From contig NZ_CP101137.1 in the NCBI RefSeq assembly GCF_028473745.1, positions 930,001 to 994,000 of the forward strand: 64,000 nucleotides of DNA, given 5' to 3'. How positions within the stretch are numbered: the stretch's first letter is position 1; every line of letters begins with the position of its first letter. Origin of the DNA: Streptomyces sp. M92 (lineage in GTDB: Bacteria > Actinomycetota > Actinomycetes > Streptomycetales > Streptomycetaceae). The notes below the pieces were generated by a model. It worked only from the letters and a program-made list of their open reading frames with translations, had not been told where the DNA came from and did no database searches. Shown piece by piece: positions 33,195 to 43,334 of this stretch. Position numbers and translations under genes: made by a program.

Positions 33195-35983
33195 ACCCGC
33201 CGAACCGGCCGGACCGGGCGGCCCGCGCGAACCGGGCGGACCGCGCGAACCGGGTGAACCGGGCAAACCGAGTGCCCGCCCCCTGGACACGCACCCGGCT
33301 GCGGGCAGCCCCCGGTGCCGCGGGCGCGCTGGCACTGCTGGTGGCGCTGACGGCGTGTCTCGCCGCCGCCTTCCCGCGGGCGCTGGACCGGTACGCGGAC
33401 GCCGGTCTGAGCCGGGCCGTCGAGCAGGTCCACCCCGGGCAGAGCAGCCTCCAGGTCAGCGCCGACCCCGGCCTGGGCGGGAAGACGGCGGACCAGGAGG
33501 ACGCGCTGCGTCCCGAAAGCGTCACCGGCTACTACGAGTCGATCGTGGACACCGTCGAGAGCCCGCTGGCCGTCGACGGCTCCCGGTCGGCGTACGGGGT
33601 GCGCAGCACGTCCGACCTGATCGCGGCGGAGGAGTGGCTGCCCCGGCCGGACGGGCTGCCCGCGCAGATGGTCCTCGCCGCCCCGAACGACCTCGCCGGC
33701 CACGCCCGCCTGCGCTCCGGCCGGCTGCCCCGGGCGACCGGCGGCCCGGTGACCGCCTCGACCGGCCGGGTGGAGGCAGCGGTGACCGAGGAGACGGCCC
33801 GCACGCTGCGCATCGAGGCGGGTTCGGTCATCCACGTGCACGGCAGGGACGAGCTCGCCGTCCACGTCACCGGTGTCGTCGCGCCACGCGAACCCGACGG
33901 CGTCTACTGGTCGGTCTGGTCCGTCCTGCGGACGCCGTCCCTGGTGCGCACACCCGGCGGCGACCCGAACGCCCCGAGGTTCTGGCGCGGCGGCCTGCTG
34001 CTCCCGCCCGAGGCGGCGCCCGCGCTGCTGGGCACGGACGGCGGCCCCATGCGCTACTGGCACCTGGCGCCCGACACGGAAGCACTGCACGGCCGGGACC
34101 TCGACCGGCTCAGCGCCTCGGTGGCCTCGCTGGAGTCCGGGCCGGGCACGGAGCAGCTGCGCTCGATGCTCAGCCCGTTCGCCGAGGTCGAGACCGGGCT
34201 CGACGCCGTGTTCACCACGTACGACCGGCTGCGCGGGGACATCGCTCCGCTGGTCTCCGTCGCCGCGTCGGGCGCCGGGACGGTCGCCGCCGTCGTCCTG
34301 CTGATGACGGGCGGTCTGGCCGCCGGGCGGCGCCGCGCCGAACTGGCACTGCTCCGGGCCCGCGGCGCGTCCCTGCGGGGCCTGACGGGCCGGCTGCTGG
34401 CGGAGACGGCGGTGGTGGCGCTGCCCGCGGGCGCCCTCGGCCTCGCCGTGGCCGTCCTCGTCCTGCCCGGCGCCCGGCTGCTGCCCGCGCTGGGGGCCGC
34501 CGGGGCGGTCACCGCGGTGGCCTGCCTCGCGCTGCCGCTGCGGGCCGCCGCCGCGCACCGTGCCGTACGGGTGCACGACGGCCGTCGGGACGTCGCGACC
34601 GCGCGCCCGTCCCGGCGCCGTACGGTCGCCGAGCTGACGGCCGTGGCGCTGGCCCTCGGCGCGGTCGAGCTGCTGCGCCGGCGCGGGGCGACGGGCGGAT
34701 CCGGGGACCTGGTGTCCCTGGCGCCGGTGCTGGTGGGGGTGATCGCCGCGCTGGTGCTGGTCCGTCTCCAGCCGCCGGTGCTGCGCGGCCTGGCCCGCCC
34801 GGCCGGACGGCTGCGCGGCGCGGTGGGGCATCTGGCGCTGGCCCGCGCGGGCCGTACGTCCGTCTCCACCGTGCTGCCGCTCCTCGCGCTGCTGACCGCG
34901 TTCACCACCGCCGCGTTCGGCGGCTCGGTCCTGGCCGGTGTCTCGGACGCCCGGGACCGGGCCGCGGTGCTCGCCGTCGGCGCCGACGCCCGCGTCGAGG
35001 CGGCGTCCGGACCGCTGCCGTCCGGCCTGCCCGGCCGCCTCGCGCACGCGCCCGGCGTGCGGGGGCTCACCGAGGTGAGCATCGCCTACCAGGCCAAGAC
35101 CTCGGACGGCCGCCAGTCGCTGCCGGTCGCGGGCGTGGACCCGGAGGCCTACGCGGCGCTGGCGGCGCGGACGGGCCTCGGCGGGTTCGCGCCGGACGAG
35201 CTGACGCGGCGGGACGGCTCGGGGGACGCGCTCCCGGCGCTGGCCTCCTCGATGGTCGCCGGACGGTTCGGCACGCAGCCCTTCCCGGTCCGGATGGAGG
35301 ACGGCACCTTCGTCACCCTCCGGATCACCGTCGTCCGCGACCGCACGCCGGCCCTCTTCCGCGACGACTTCCTGGTCGTGGACCGGGCCGGGCTCTCCGC
35401 GCGGGCGGCCCGGCCGACCGTACTGCTGCTGACCGGCGGCGGCCTGGACGCGGACGCCCTGCGGCGGGCGGCGGGCGACGGCGCGTCCGTGCACCTGCGG
35501 TCCGAGGAACGGGCCCGGTACGTCGACTCGCCCCTGCAGTCCGGCGCGGAGCGCGTCTACACGGCCGCCGTGGCGGCGGGCGCCGGGTACGCCGCCCTGG
35601 CCCTGCTGCTGTCCCTCGCCCGCGCGGCCCCCGAACGCGCCGCCCTCCTCGCCCGCCTGCGCACCATGGGCCTCACCCCGGCCCAGGGCCGCCGCCTGCT
35701 GGTCCTGGAGTCCCTGCCCCAGGCAGTACCGGCCGTCGCGGGCGGCGTCCTGACCGGCTGGGCGGCGATCCGGCTGCTCTCCCCCGGCATCGACCTGACG
35801 ACGATCGCCCTGGCGGCCACCTCGCCCTCGACGGTCCCGGCCCAGCTGCGCGCCGACCCGTGGTCGCTGGCCGTCCCGGCGGTCGCGGTGCTGGTGCTGA
35901 CGGTGGGTGTGGCGGCCGGGCAGGCGTGGTGGTCGGGCCGGCGCGGCGCGGTCACGGAGCTGCGGGCGGGGGACGCGCGGTGA
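33191..35983 (+). CDS. FtsX-family ABC transporter permease
   Basis: 930 residues, GTG start coupled to the upstream permease stop. The N-terminus carries short Arg/Asn/Ala repeats (RANRADRANRVNRANR) encoded by 9-15 bp direct repeats, then TM1 at about 42-62. FtsX blocks at about 355-470 (RRRAELALLRARGASLRGL) and 785-925 (ERAALLARLRTMGLTPAQG) surround extracytoplasmic segments. A competing overlapping frame to 36096 is rejected because it lacks membrane segments. It pairs with the preceding permease and the following ATPase. Confidence 0.83.
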   Translation: MNPPNRPDRAARANRADRANRVNRANRVPAPWTRTRLRAAPGAAGALALLVALTACLAAAFPRALDRYADAGLSRAVEQVHPGQSSLQVSADPGLGGKTADQEDALRPESVTGYYESIVDTVESPLAVDGSRSAYGVRSTSDLIAAEEWLPRPDGLPAQMVLAAPNDLAGHARLRSGRLPRATGGPVTASTGRVEAAVTEETARTLRIEAGSVIHVHGRDELAVHVTGVVAPREPDGVYWSVWSVLRTPSLVRTPGGDPNAPRFWRGGLLLPPEAAPALLGTDGGPMRYWHLAPDTEALHGRDLDRLSASVASLESGPGTEQLRSMLSPFAEVETGLDAVFTTYDRLRGDIAPLVSVAASGAGTVAAVVLLMTGGLAAGRRRAELALLRARGASLRGLTGRLLAETAVVALPAGALGLAVAVLVLPGARLLPALGAAGAVTAVACLALPLRAAAAHRAVRVHDGRRDVATARPSRRRTVAELTAVALALGAVELLRRRGATGGSGDLVSLAPVLVGVIAALVLVRLQPPVLRGLARPAGRLRGAVGHLALARAGRTSVSTVLPLLALLTAFTTAAFGGSVLAGVSDARDRAAVLAVGADARVEAASGPLPSGLPGRLAHAPGVRGLTEVSIAYQAKTSDGRQSLPVAGVDPEAYAALAARTGLGGFAPDELTRRDGSGDALPALASSMVAGRFGTQPFPVRMEDGTFVTLRITVVRDRTPALFRDDFLVVDRAGLSARAARPTVLLLTGGGLDADALRRAAGDGASVHLRSEERARYVDSPLQSGAERVYTAAVAAGAGYAALALLLSLARAAPERAALLARLRTMGLTPAQGRRLLVLESLPQAVPAVAGGVLTGWAAIRLLSPGIDLTTIALAATSPSTVPAQLRADPWSLAVPAVAVLVLTVGVAAGQAWWSGRRGAVTELRAGDAR

Positions 35984-36092
35984 CGGCCTCGGCGCGGATG
36001 CCGCCCGTGTGCGCAGGGTGCCGGCCGCGGAAGCCGGCACGCGCCGGGAGGCGACGAAGCGACACGACGCGCAGGAGACGACGGAGGCCCCG

Positions 36093-37052
36093 ATGACGAC
36101 CACCAACCCCACCCTCGCCGAACTGGCCGACCGCGCCACCGCGTCCCGCGACCGTCCCGCCTACGGCCACGACGCCCTGATCACCTGCGACCGCGTCGTA
36201 CGCATCTTCAGCACGGACGGCGTGGAGGTGCAGGCCCTCCAGGGCCTCGACCTGCTGGTCCGGGAAGGCGAGCTGATGGCGCTGGTGGGCGCCTCGGGCA
36301 GCGGCAAGTCGACGCTGATGAACATCCTGGCCGGCCTGGACGCCCCCACCGCGGGCGCCGCCCGGGTCGCGGGCCGGGACCTGCTCGCGATGACGGCGAA
36401 GGACCGGCTGGCCTACCGCCGTACGGTGGTCGGCTTCGTCTGGCAGCAGACGTCGGGCAACCTGATGCCCTACCTGACGGCCGCGCAGAACGTGGCCCTG
36501 CCGATGCGGCTGGCCGGCACCGGCGGCCGGCGCGCGGCCCGCGCCGAACGGGCGCTGGAGCTGCTGGACCTGATGGGGATCGCCGACTGCCGCGACCGCC
36601 GCCCGCACCAGATGTCGGGCGGGCAGCAGCAGCGGGCCGCCATCGCCGTGGCCCTGGCCAACGACCCCGCGGTGCTGCTCGCCGACGAGCCCACGGGCGA
36701 GCTGGACTCCCACACCGCGGAACAGGTCTTCGCCGCCTTCCGCACCGCGAACGAGCGGCTGGGCACCACCGTCGTCATCGTCACCCACGACCAGGCGGTG
36801 GCCGGCGAGGTCAGCCGCACGGTCGCCATCCGCGACGGCCGCACCTCCACGGAGGTCCTGCGCCGCAGCGAGGTGGACGCCGCGACCGGCGACGAGAAGG
36901 TGGTGGCCCGGGAGTACGCGATGCTCGACCGCGCGGGCCGGCTCCAGCTGCCCGCCGAGTACACGCGCGCCCTGGACATGCGCGACCGGGTGGCCCTGGA
37001 ACTGGAACCCGACCACATCGCCGTACGCCCGGACGACAGCGACGGAACCTGA
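36093..37052 (+). CDS. ABC transporter ATP-binding protein with AbrB-like C-terminal tail
   Basis: 319 residues. Walker A is VGASGSGKST near 66-75, the Q-loop region WQQTSGNLMPY, signature MSGGQQQRAAIAVAL, Walker B VLLADEPTGELDS and H-loop VTHD. Beyond the normal end at about 255, residues 270-315 (YAMLDRAGRLQLPAEYTRAL, VALELEPDHIAVRP) resemble a swapped-hairpin AbrB/SpoVT fold, an unusual fusion that may sense or regulate the transporter. ATG start with GGAGG upstream, 109 nt after the second permease. Confidence 0.87.
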   Translation: MTTTNPTLAELADRATASRDRPAYGHDALITCDRVVRIFSTDGVEVQALQGLDLLVREGELMALVGASGSGKSTLMNILAGLDAPTAGAARVAGRDLLAMTAKDRLAYRRTVVGFVWQQTSGNLMPYLTAAQNVALPMRLAGTGGRRAARAERALELLDLMGIADCRDRRPHQMSGGQQQRAAIAVALANDPAVLLADEPTGELDSHTAEQVFAAFRTANERLGTTVVIVTHDQAVAGEVSRTVAIRDGRTSTEVLRRSEVDAATGDEKVVAREYAMLDRAGRLQLPAEYTRALDMRDRVALELEPDHIAVRPDDSDGT

Positions 37053-37089
37053 GCGGCCGGGCGGAGCAGCAGCTCGCTCTCCGGCGGGC

Positions 37090-37782
37090 TCAGCGCACGC
37101 TGATGCCGAGCGCCCCGGTGCCGGCCCGCCGCAGGACGACGGACCCGTAGGGCGTGCGCAGCCGCAGCCACGCTCCACAGGAGAACAGCCCGGGCGCGTC
37201 GCCCCCGGACCCGGACGCGGACGCGGACGCCCGCAGGAAGCCGAGTGACTGGGCCGCGTGCACGGCCCGCACCGGCAGTCCGGTGTCCCCGACCGTCCGG
37301 GACCATATGTCCCGCCCGATCCGGTCCAGTTCGGCCCGCGTACGCTCCTCGGGCGTCAGCTCCGCCGTGCGGGAGCGGAACTCCGCCACCGCCGCGGCGA
37401 CCAGCGCGCGCAGGGCGTCCGGCGCGGGCAGCCCCGGCTCGGGCCGCCAGCCGCCGCGCGGGGGCAGCACCCCGGCCCAGGGCGGCCCGGTCACCACGCC
37501 CGGTACGGCTGCGGTGGCCGCCTGCTCGTCCACCGTCTCCAGCAGCTCACCGGCGGACACGGTCACGTCCAGCGTGACGTCGAGACCGTTCTCGTACGGC
37601 TTGGCGAGCCGCACCGCGCGCACGGCGAGCACCTCGAAGGAGGGGGGCCGCCCGAAGACGGCGAGGGCCGTGCCTGCCGCCTGGAGGCGCACCGCGGCGG
37701 AACGGTCGTAGTGGAGCAGCCGGGAGAGGAAGGCCGCGAGGTCCGCGGCCTCCCCCTCGTCGGCGAGGTGCAGGACCGTCAT
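37090..37782 (-). CDS. hypothetical actinobacterial protein
   Basis: 230 residues, no signal or membrane segment. It begins MTVLHLADEGEAADLAAFLS and contains two mixed alpha/beta regions. A small Ser/Ala/Gly-rich stretch (RASASASGSGG) is near 190-200. The C-terminus (RLRTPYGSVVLRRAGTGALG) is beta-rich. I recognise no family. Its ATG overlaps the stop of the thioesterase gene (ATGA), so the two are co-translated, downstream of ettA. Confidence 0.75.
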   Translation of the reverse strand: MTVLHLADEGEAADLAAFLSRLLHYDRSAAVRLQAAGTALAVFGRPPSFEVLAVRAVRLAKPYENGLDVTLDVTVSAGELLETVDEQAATAAVPGVVTGPPWAGVLPPRGGWRPEPGLPAPDALRALVAAAVAEFRSRTAELTPEERTRAELDRIGRDIWSRTVGDTGLPVRAVHAAQSLGFLRASASASGSGGDAPGLFSCGAWLRLRTPYGSVVLRRAGTGALGISVR

Positions 37783-38201
37783 ACGACGACGGCCTCCTCC
37801 TTGGCGTCCTCCTCGGCGTCCGTGTACTCCTCCAGGAACTCCCGCTCCTCGGCGGTGATCCGCCGGGGCCGCTGCGCCTCGAAGTCGAACGGCACGATGA
37901 CCGTGGAGGCGCGGACGTAGAGCACGTCCCCGTCCTTGACCTCGTAGGTCAGCGTGAAGGAGGCCGCCCTTATCTCCGTGACCCACAGCTCGATGTCGAC
38001 CGGGTGGTGCCGGTGGACGAGCTGCCGTTTGTAGTCGATCTCGTGGCGCGCCACCACCGACCCCTGCTTGAAGTCCTTCTCCGGGCGGAACAGGAAGTCG
38101 ATACGGGCCTCCTCCAGGTAGCGGAGGAAGACCACGTTGTTGACGTGGCCGTACGCGTCCATGTCCGCCCAGCGCAGTGGGCAGCGGTAGATGTGCCGCA
38201 A
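37779..38201 (-). CDS. hotdog-fold acyl-CoA thioesterase
   Basis: 140 residues. The 4-hydroxybenzoyl-CoA thioesterase-like opening LRWADMDAYGHVNNVVFLRY holds the catalytic Asp and the conserved HVNN. The rest (EARIDFLF, DIELWVTEIRAASFTLTYEV) follows the hotdog pattern. The start is a TTG two bases after the ettA stop, chosen because it gives the family's normal N-terminus; there is no strong ribosome site, so coupling with ettA is likely. Acts on acyl-CoA in the cytoplasm; chain length unknown. The Glu-rich tail is variable. Confidence 0.85.
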   Translation of the reverse strand: MRHIYRCPLRWADMDAYGHVNNVVFLRYLEEARIDFLFRPEKDFKQGSVVARHEIDYKRQLVHRHHPVDIELWVTEIRAASFTLTYEVKDGDVLYVRASTVIVPFDFEAQRPRRITAEEREFLEEYTDAEEDAKEEAVVV

Positions 38202-38203
38202 GA

Positions 38204-39868
<1,665 letters not shown>

Positions 39869-40083
39869 GAGAAACCGTCCGGCAGCTTGATCAGGCAGTG
39901 GGCAGATACACCCCATCTTGCCGCACCGCCACCCCTGGGAGGAAACGCGTTCCCGGCGGGGGCTCTGACCTGGGGTTTCCCGGATGCCGCCGAAGCCTCG
40001 CCCGTGGCTGCCGGTCGCCGCACCGGGTAGTGTGGCGCTCTTCGGTCGGCGAGCCGGCCGGAGTCCTCGAAGGCCGGCACATC

Positions 40084-40854
40084 ATGGACCTCGCCGATCA
40101 CCGTCCCGCGGGCCGGCGTCTCGCCGACGCCCTGGACGGCCTCGCCGTCACCTTCCGCGGCATGACCGCACGTCCGGACGAGTACAACTGCGACTGCCAC
40201 TGGGGCAGCGCGGAGGAACTCGCCCTGCTGAAGACACCGGACGTGGAGTTGCATCCGGACCTCCTGCGCCGGACCTGGCGGGCGGTCGACTGGACCGATC
40301 ACGCGGCCGTGCTGCGCCGCATCCTGCCCCAGTTCGCCAGGGTCCTGGTCGCCGGTCTCGCGGAGCCCCTCTTCGGGCTGGAAGAGGCCGGGTGCTCCCT
40401 GGCCCGCGGCCGCTGGCAGCGGTGGCCCGACGATCACGCCGGTGCGGTGCGCGAGTTCCTGAGCGCCTGGTGGGTGCAGAGCCTCACCGATCCGGACGCG
40501 GCCGTACCGGCGCACCAGGTCTTCGCGCTGTGTGCCGAGGCGTCCGGGACGGTCGGCCCCTGGCTCGCCGAATGGGAGCGGCGGACCGGGCCCCTCAGCG
40601 ACCGGCGCGTCGCCGAGGCGGCGGCGGAATGGGAGTACGAGCTCCTGGGGGACAGCCTGCCTTGGTACGTCGACTGGTACGAGAACGACGAGGAACGACT
40701 CCGTGCCGACCTGGTCGCCTGGCTCCTCGGCCCCGGCATGGCGCGGCTGCGCGCGTCGGGCGCTCCGGAGGAATTGCGGCACCGCATACGGCTGCTGTCG
40801 CTCACCGACGAGGAGCGCTGGTCGGACCCGCACTGGCCCGGTCACCGCTACTGA
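40084..40854 (+). CDS. hypothetical protein, Trp- and acid-rich
   Basis: 256 residues, soluble, rich in Trp, Asp, Glu and Arg. The ATG start has GAAGG 10 nt upstream; the frame further upstream shows poor codon use. Notable segments are EYNCDCHWGSAEELALLK near 36-53 and LPWYVDWYENDEERLRADL near 198-216. No family recognised. It is transcribed away from ettA and converges with the surface-protein gene 34 nt further on. Confidence 0.7.
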   Translation: MDLADHRPAGRRLADALDGLAVTFRGMTARPDEYNCDCHWGSAEELALLKTPDVELHPDLLRRTWRAVDWTDHAAVLRRILPQFARVLVAGLAEPLFGLEEAGCSLARGRWQRWPDDHAGAVREFLSAWWVQSLTDPDAAVPAHQVFALCAEASGTVGPWLAEWERRTGPLSDRRVAEAAAEWEYELLGDSLPWYVDWYENDEERLRADLVAWLLGPGMARLRASGAPEELRHRIRLLSLTDEERWSDPHWPGHRY

Positions 40855-40888
40855 CGCCGCCGCGCGAGTGCGCCAACGGGCGGGTGGG

Positions 40889-42307
40889 TCAGCGCTGTCC
40901 GCCCTCGCTGCGCCTGCGGACGAACAGCAGGACCGCGCCGCCGATCACGACGAGGCCGATGGCCGTGCCGCCTATCAGAGGGGTCACCCCGGAGCTGCCG
41001 GTTTCGGCGAGGTTGGTGTCGGGGGTGGGGGTGACGGCCTGGGTGGAGGGGGCCGGTGCGGTGAGGGTGCGGGTGGTGTCGTCGAGGGCGGCGGTCCGGG
41101 TGCGGCAGTCGAGGACGCCGGAGAAGCGGTGCTCGAAGCCGGCCGGGCCGCGGACGGTGAAGTCGTAGGGCCGGTCCTCCGGCAGCGGGACGGTCACCGT
41201 GCGGGACTCGCCGGCCGCGATGGTGTACTCGGTGTCCAGCAGCTCGAAGGTGAAGTCCTCGTCGCCCTTGTTGGAGGCGGTGATGTCCAGGGCACCCTCG
41301 GCGCAGTTCTTCCGCGCGGACAGGGCGGGTATCGGGCCCTGGTCGGACCAGGTGGCGGTCGCCGTCGCCGTGACCGTCGACTCCGAGGAGCCGGCCAGGA
41401 TCTGGGTCTGGCTGCGGCTCTCGGAGGCGAAGGCCCGGCCGACCGGCACGGTGGTCGAGGCCTGGACGGTCAGTCCGGCGGTGCCGGGGTCCGCTTCCTC
41501 CGGCACGTCGAAGAAGATCTGCGTGCCGTCGGTGACGGAGGTGACGGGCGCGCCGTCCTTGTCGACGATCCGCACACCGCCCGCGGTGGCGTCGACCGGC
41601 GGGGTCACCGTCGCGCCGTCGGCGTTGGTGCGGACCGTCACCGGGCCGAGCCGCTCACCGGGGCGGCCCGAGACCGCGGGCGGGTCGAGGGAGAGGGAGG
41701 CGGTCGGCTCCTCGAGGTCGCGGGCGTTCTTCTCCAGGTAGTCGGCGAGCCGTTCGGCCTCGGGGTCGGTGGCCTCGACGTCCGTGTCGTCCGAGTAGCG
41801 CCAGATGGCGACCTGCGTACCGGCCGCCGCGTCCTGCTCGGTGAGGCCGCCGCGGACGCCCGCCTTCTTCGCGAGCGCGGCCAGGTCGTTGACCTGGGGG
41901 TAGGAGTTCTGGAGGATCCAGCGGATGCGCCCGGCGTCGTCGTTGGTGCCCAGCGAGGTGCCGCTCCAGGGCGTCTCGCGGTACTTGGCGTCCTTCTGCG
42001 TGGGGTTCTGGACGTCGACGCAGTACGTCTGCAGCATGCCGCCGCCGTCGACGGACATCTCGAAGAGGCCGGCCGGCACCTCCTGGTCGCCGGCGGCCCC
42101 GTGGATGACCGCGGTGCCGTGCGTCTTGAGGCCGCCTATGGTGGCCGTCGCCCCGCCCTGTCCCTGCGCCGCCCCGCCCCGCGCCGCGGCTGCCGGGCCC
42201 GCGCCGGCGACCACGCCCGCGGCGGCGACCGCGGACACCAGGGCCGCGGCGGCGATTCGCGCCGCTCCCCGGCCTGGCAGGGACAGCGCAGTGAACGAAG
42301 AAAACAC
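40889..42307 (-). CDS. Cys-Gln thioester-forming surface protein with LAETG sorting signal
   Basis: 472 residues, exported and probably sortase-anchored. A signal peptide occupies about 1-42 (AGAGPAAAA). A TQXA/thioester domain at about 80-180 has the cysteine in QTYCVDVQNPT (about 96) and the glutamine in GTQVAIWRY (about 165), which should form an internal thioester used for covalent adhesion. Beta-sandwich domains follow. The end has LAETG (about 433-437), a hydrophobic helix and RRRSEGGQR, typical of class E sortase substrates. GTG 42307 has GAAGGGG upstream; TTG 42310 is adjacent. Confidence 0.87.
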   Translation of the reverse strand: MFSSFTALSLPGRGAARIAAAALVSAVAAAGVVAGAGPAAAARGGAAQGQGGATATIGGLKTHGTAVIHGAAGDQEVPAGLFEMSVDGGGMLQTYCVDVQNPTQKDAKYRETPWSGTSLGTNDDAGRIRWILQNSYPQVNDLAALAKKAGVRGGLTEQDAAAGTQVAIWRYSDDTDVEATDPEAERLADYLEKNARDLEEPTASLSLDPPAVSGRPGERLGPVTVRTNADGATVTPPVDATAGGVRIVDKDGAPVTSVTDGTQIFFDVPEEADPGTAGLTVQASTTVPVGRAFASESRSQTQILAGSSESTVTATATATWSDQGPIPALSARKNCAEGALDITASNKGDEDFTFELLDTEYTIAAGESRTVTVPLPEDRPYDFTVRGPAGFEHRFSGVLDCRTRTAALDDTTRTLTAPAPSTQAVTPTPDTNLAETGSSGVTPLIGGTAIGLVVIGGAVLLFVRRRSEGGQR

Positions 42308-42484
42308 CAAATTCCCCTTCGAGCAGGACCCGTTGACGTGGGGGGCACGGTCCCACCAGCAGAATCAGCAGCCCCGCAGGGCTCGTTCGGCATCCTAAGG
42401 ACATGACGCACCGTGCCCGCCGGTGATGTTGGTCCGCGGGGTGATCCGAATCGGAATCGTTATCGCCGACACGGTTGCGAGCAG

Positions 42485-42537
42485 GGCTTATCGACAAATC
42501 AACCCAGGGGCATCCAAGGCGTCTTCGCCGATAAGCC
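42485..42537. repeat. inverted repeat GGCTTATCG / CGATAAGCC
   Basis: Perfect 9-bp arms at 42485-42493 and 42529-42537 with a 35-nt spacer. Located between the surface-protein gene and ssbB on the minus strand, in the most AT-rich stretch nearby. Could be an operator pair or RNA hairpin for the surface-protein promoter; role unproven. Confidence 0.5.
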
Positions 42538-42569
42538 GCACTTCGGTCAGTCCTCGCCGCACGTCCGTG

Positions 42570-43058
42570 TCATGCCACGGCCGCGGGCTCCGGCCGCTGC
42601 CCGGTGACCGGAGCGGGCGAGTCGGCCGGGTCGGCCGCTTCCGGGGCCGGTGTCTCCCAGTTGGGCTCCGGCTGCGGTGGAGAGGTGGTCGCCGTCTCGG
42701 ACCTGCCGGCGCGCCGGAACGCCGCCGTACCGCGGGCCAGGTCGTGGCCGATCGCCACCGCGTCGATGTCCGCCGAGGTCCAGTTCTGCCCCTCGCGCAG
42801 GTCCGTGCGCACCTTCAGCCGGCCCTGGACCACCACCGGATCACCCACCGCCAGCGACGACGACGCGTTGGTGGCGAGCTGCCGGTTGGCCCACACCGTG
42901 AAGAAGTTGGTGTGGCCGTCCGTCCACGCGCTCTTCTCCCGGTCCCAGTAGCGCGCGGTGACCGCCAGCCTGAAGCGTGCCGACGGGCCGTTGGCGAGTT
43001 CCCGGTACACCGGCTGCGTCGCCACGTTGCCCACCGCGCAGATCATCGTCTCGTTCAT
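42570..43058 (-). CDS. ssbB: single-stranded DNA-binding protein, SsbB paralogue
   Basis: 162 residues. The OB fold at about 1-110 opens MNETMICAVGNVATQPVYRE with FRLAVTARYWDREKSAWTDG and DPVVVQGRLKVRTDLREG. The C-terminus is Pro/Glu-rich and ends EPAAVA, without the acidic DDDIPF-type tip of housekeeping SSB, which identifies the SsbB paralogue. In S. coelicolor SsbB is needed for chromosome segregation in sporulation. ATG start with GGGAGGG upstream; longer frames to 43178 are rejected. It follows the two dynamin genes on the same strand. Confidence 0.87.
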   Translation of the reverse strand: MNETMICAVGNVATQPVYRELANGPSARFRLAVTARYWDREKSAWTDGHTNFFTVWANRQLATNASSSLAVGDPVVVQGRLKVRTDLREGQNWTSADIDAVAIGHDLARGTAAFRRAGRSETATTSPPQPEPNWETPAPEAADPADSPAPVTGQRPEPAAVA

Positions 43059-43075
43059 CGCGAGTCCTCCCTCCC

Positions 43076-43098
43076 CCGTACGGGCGCCTCCCGTACGG
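43076..43098 (-). promoter_or_regulatory. hairpin in the ssbB leader
   Basis: Arms CCGTACGGG (43076-43084) and CCCGTACGG (43090-43098) form a perfect 9-bp stem with a 5-nt loop, immediately before the ssbB ribosome site. The 276-nt dynB-ssbB gap also holds short direct repeats CCGCGTCAC (43273-43320). It could be a terminator for dynB readthrough or a translation-control hairpin. Confidence 0.45.
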
Positions 43099-43334
43099 CT
43101 GGCTCCGGCGCGGAGGGCACCACGTGTGCGCCCTCCCGCCGCCGCCCTTGCCGGTGCGATCGCGTCCGTCGCGACCACCCGAGGTCAGACTGCCTCCGTC
43201 CGCGCCGGCCCGCTGAGGGCTGTGGACCGTCCCCGGATCTGTGGAGAACTCCGTCACCCACTCGGGCGACACACCGCGTCACCGCGTCACGCCGCGCCGG
43301 ACCGCGTCACACGGCGTGCGCCGCCGTCCCGCCG

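Noticed and set aside
32594..36139. 1181-codon minus-strand open frame opposite the ABC permeases
   Set aside because: Composition is Arg/Gly/Gln-rich noise with no domain, while the plus strand encodes clear FtsX permeases.
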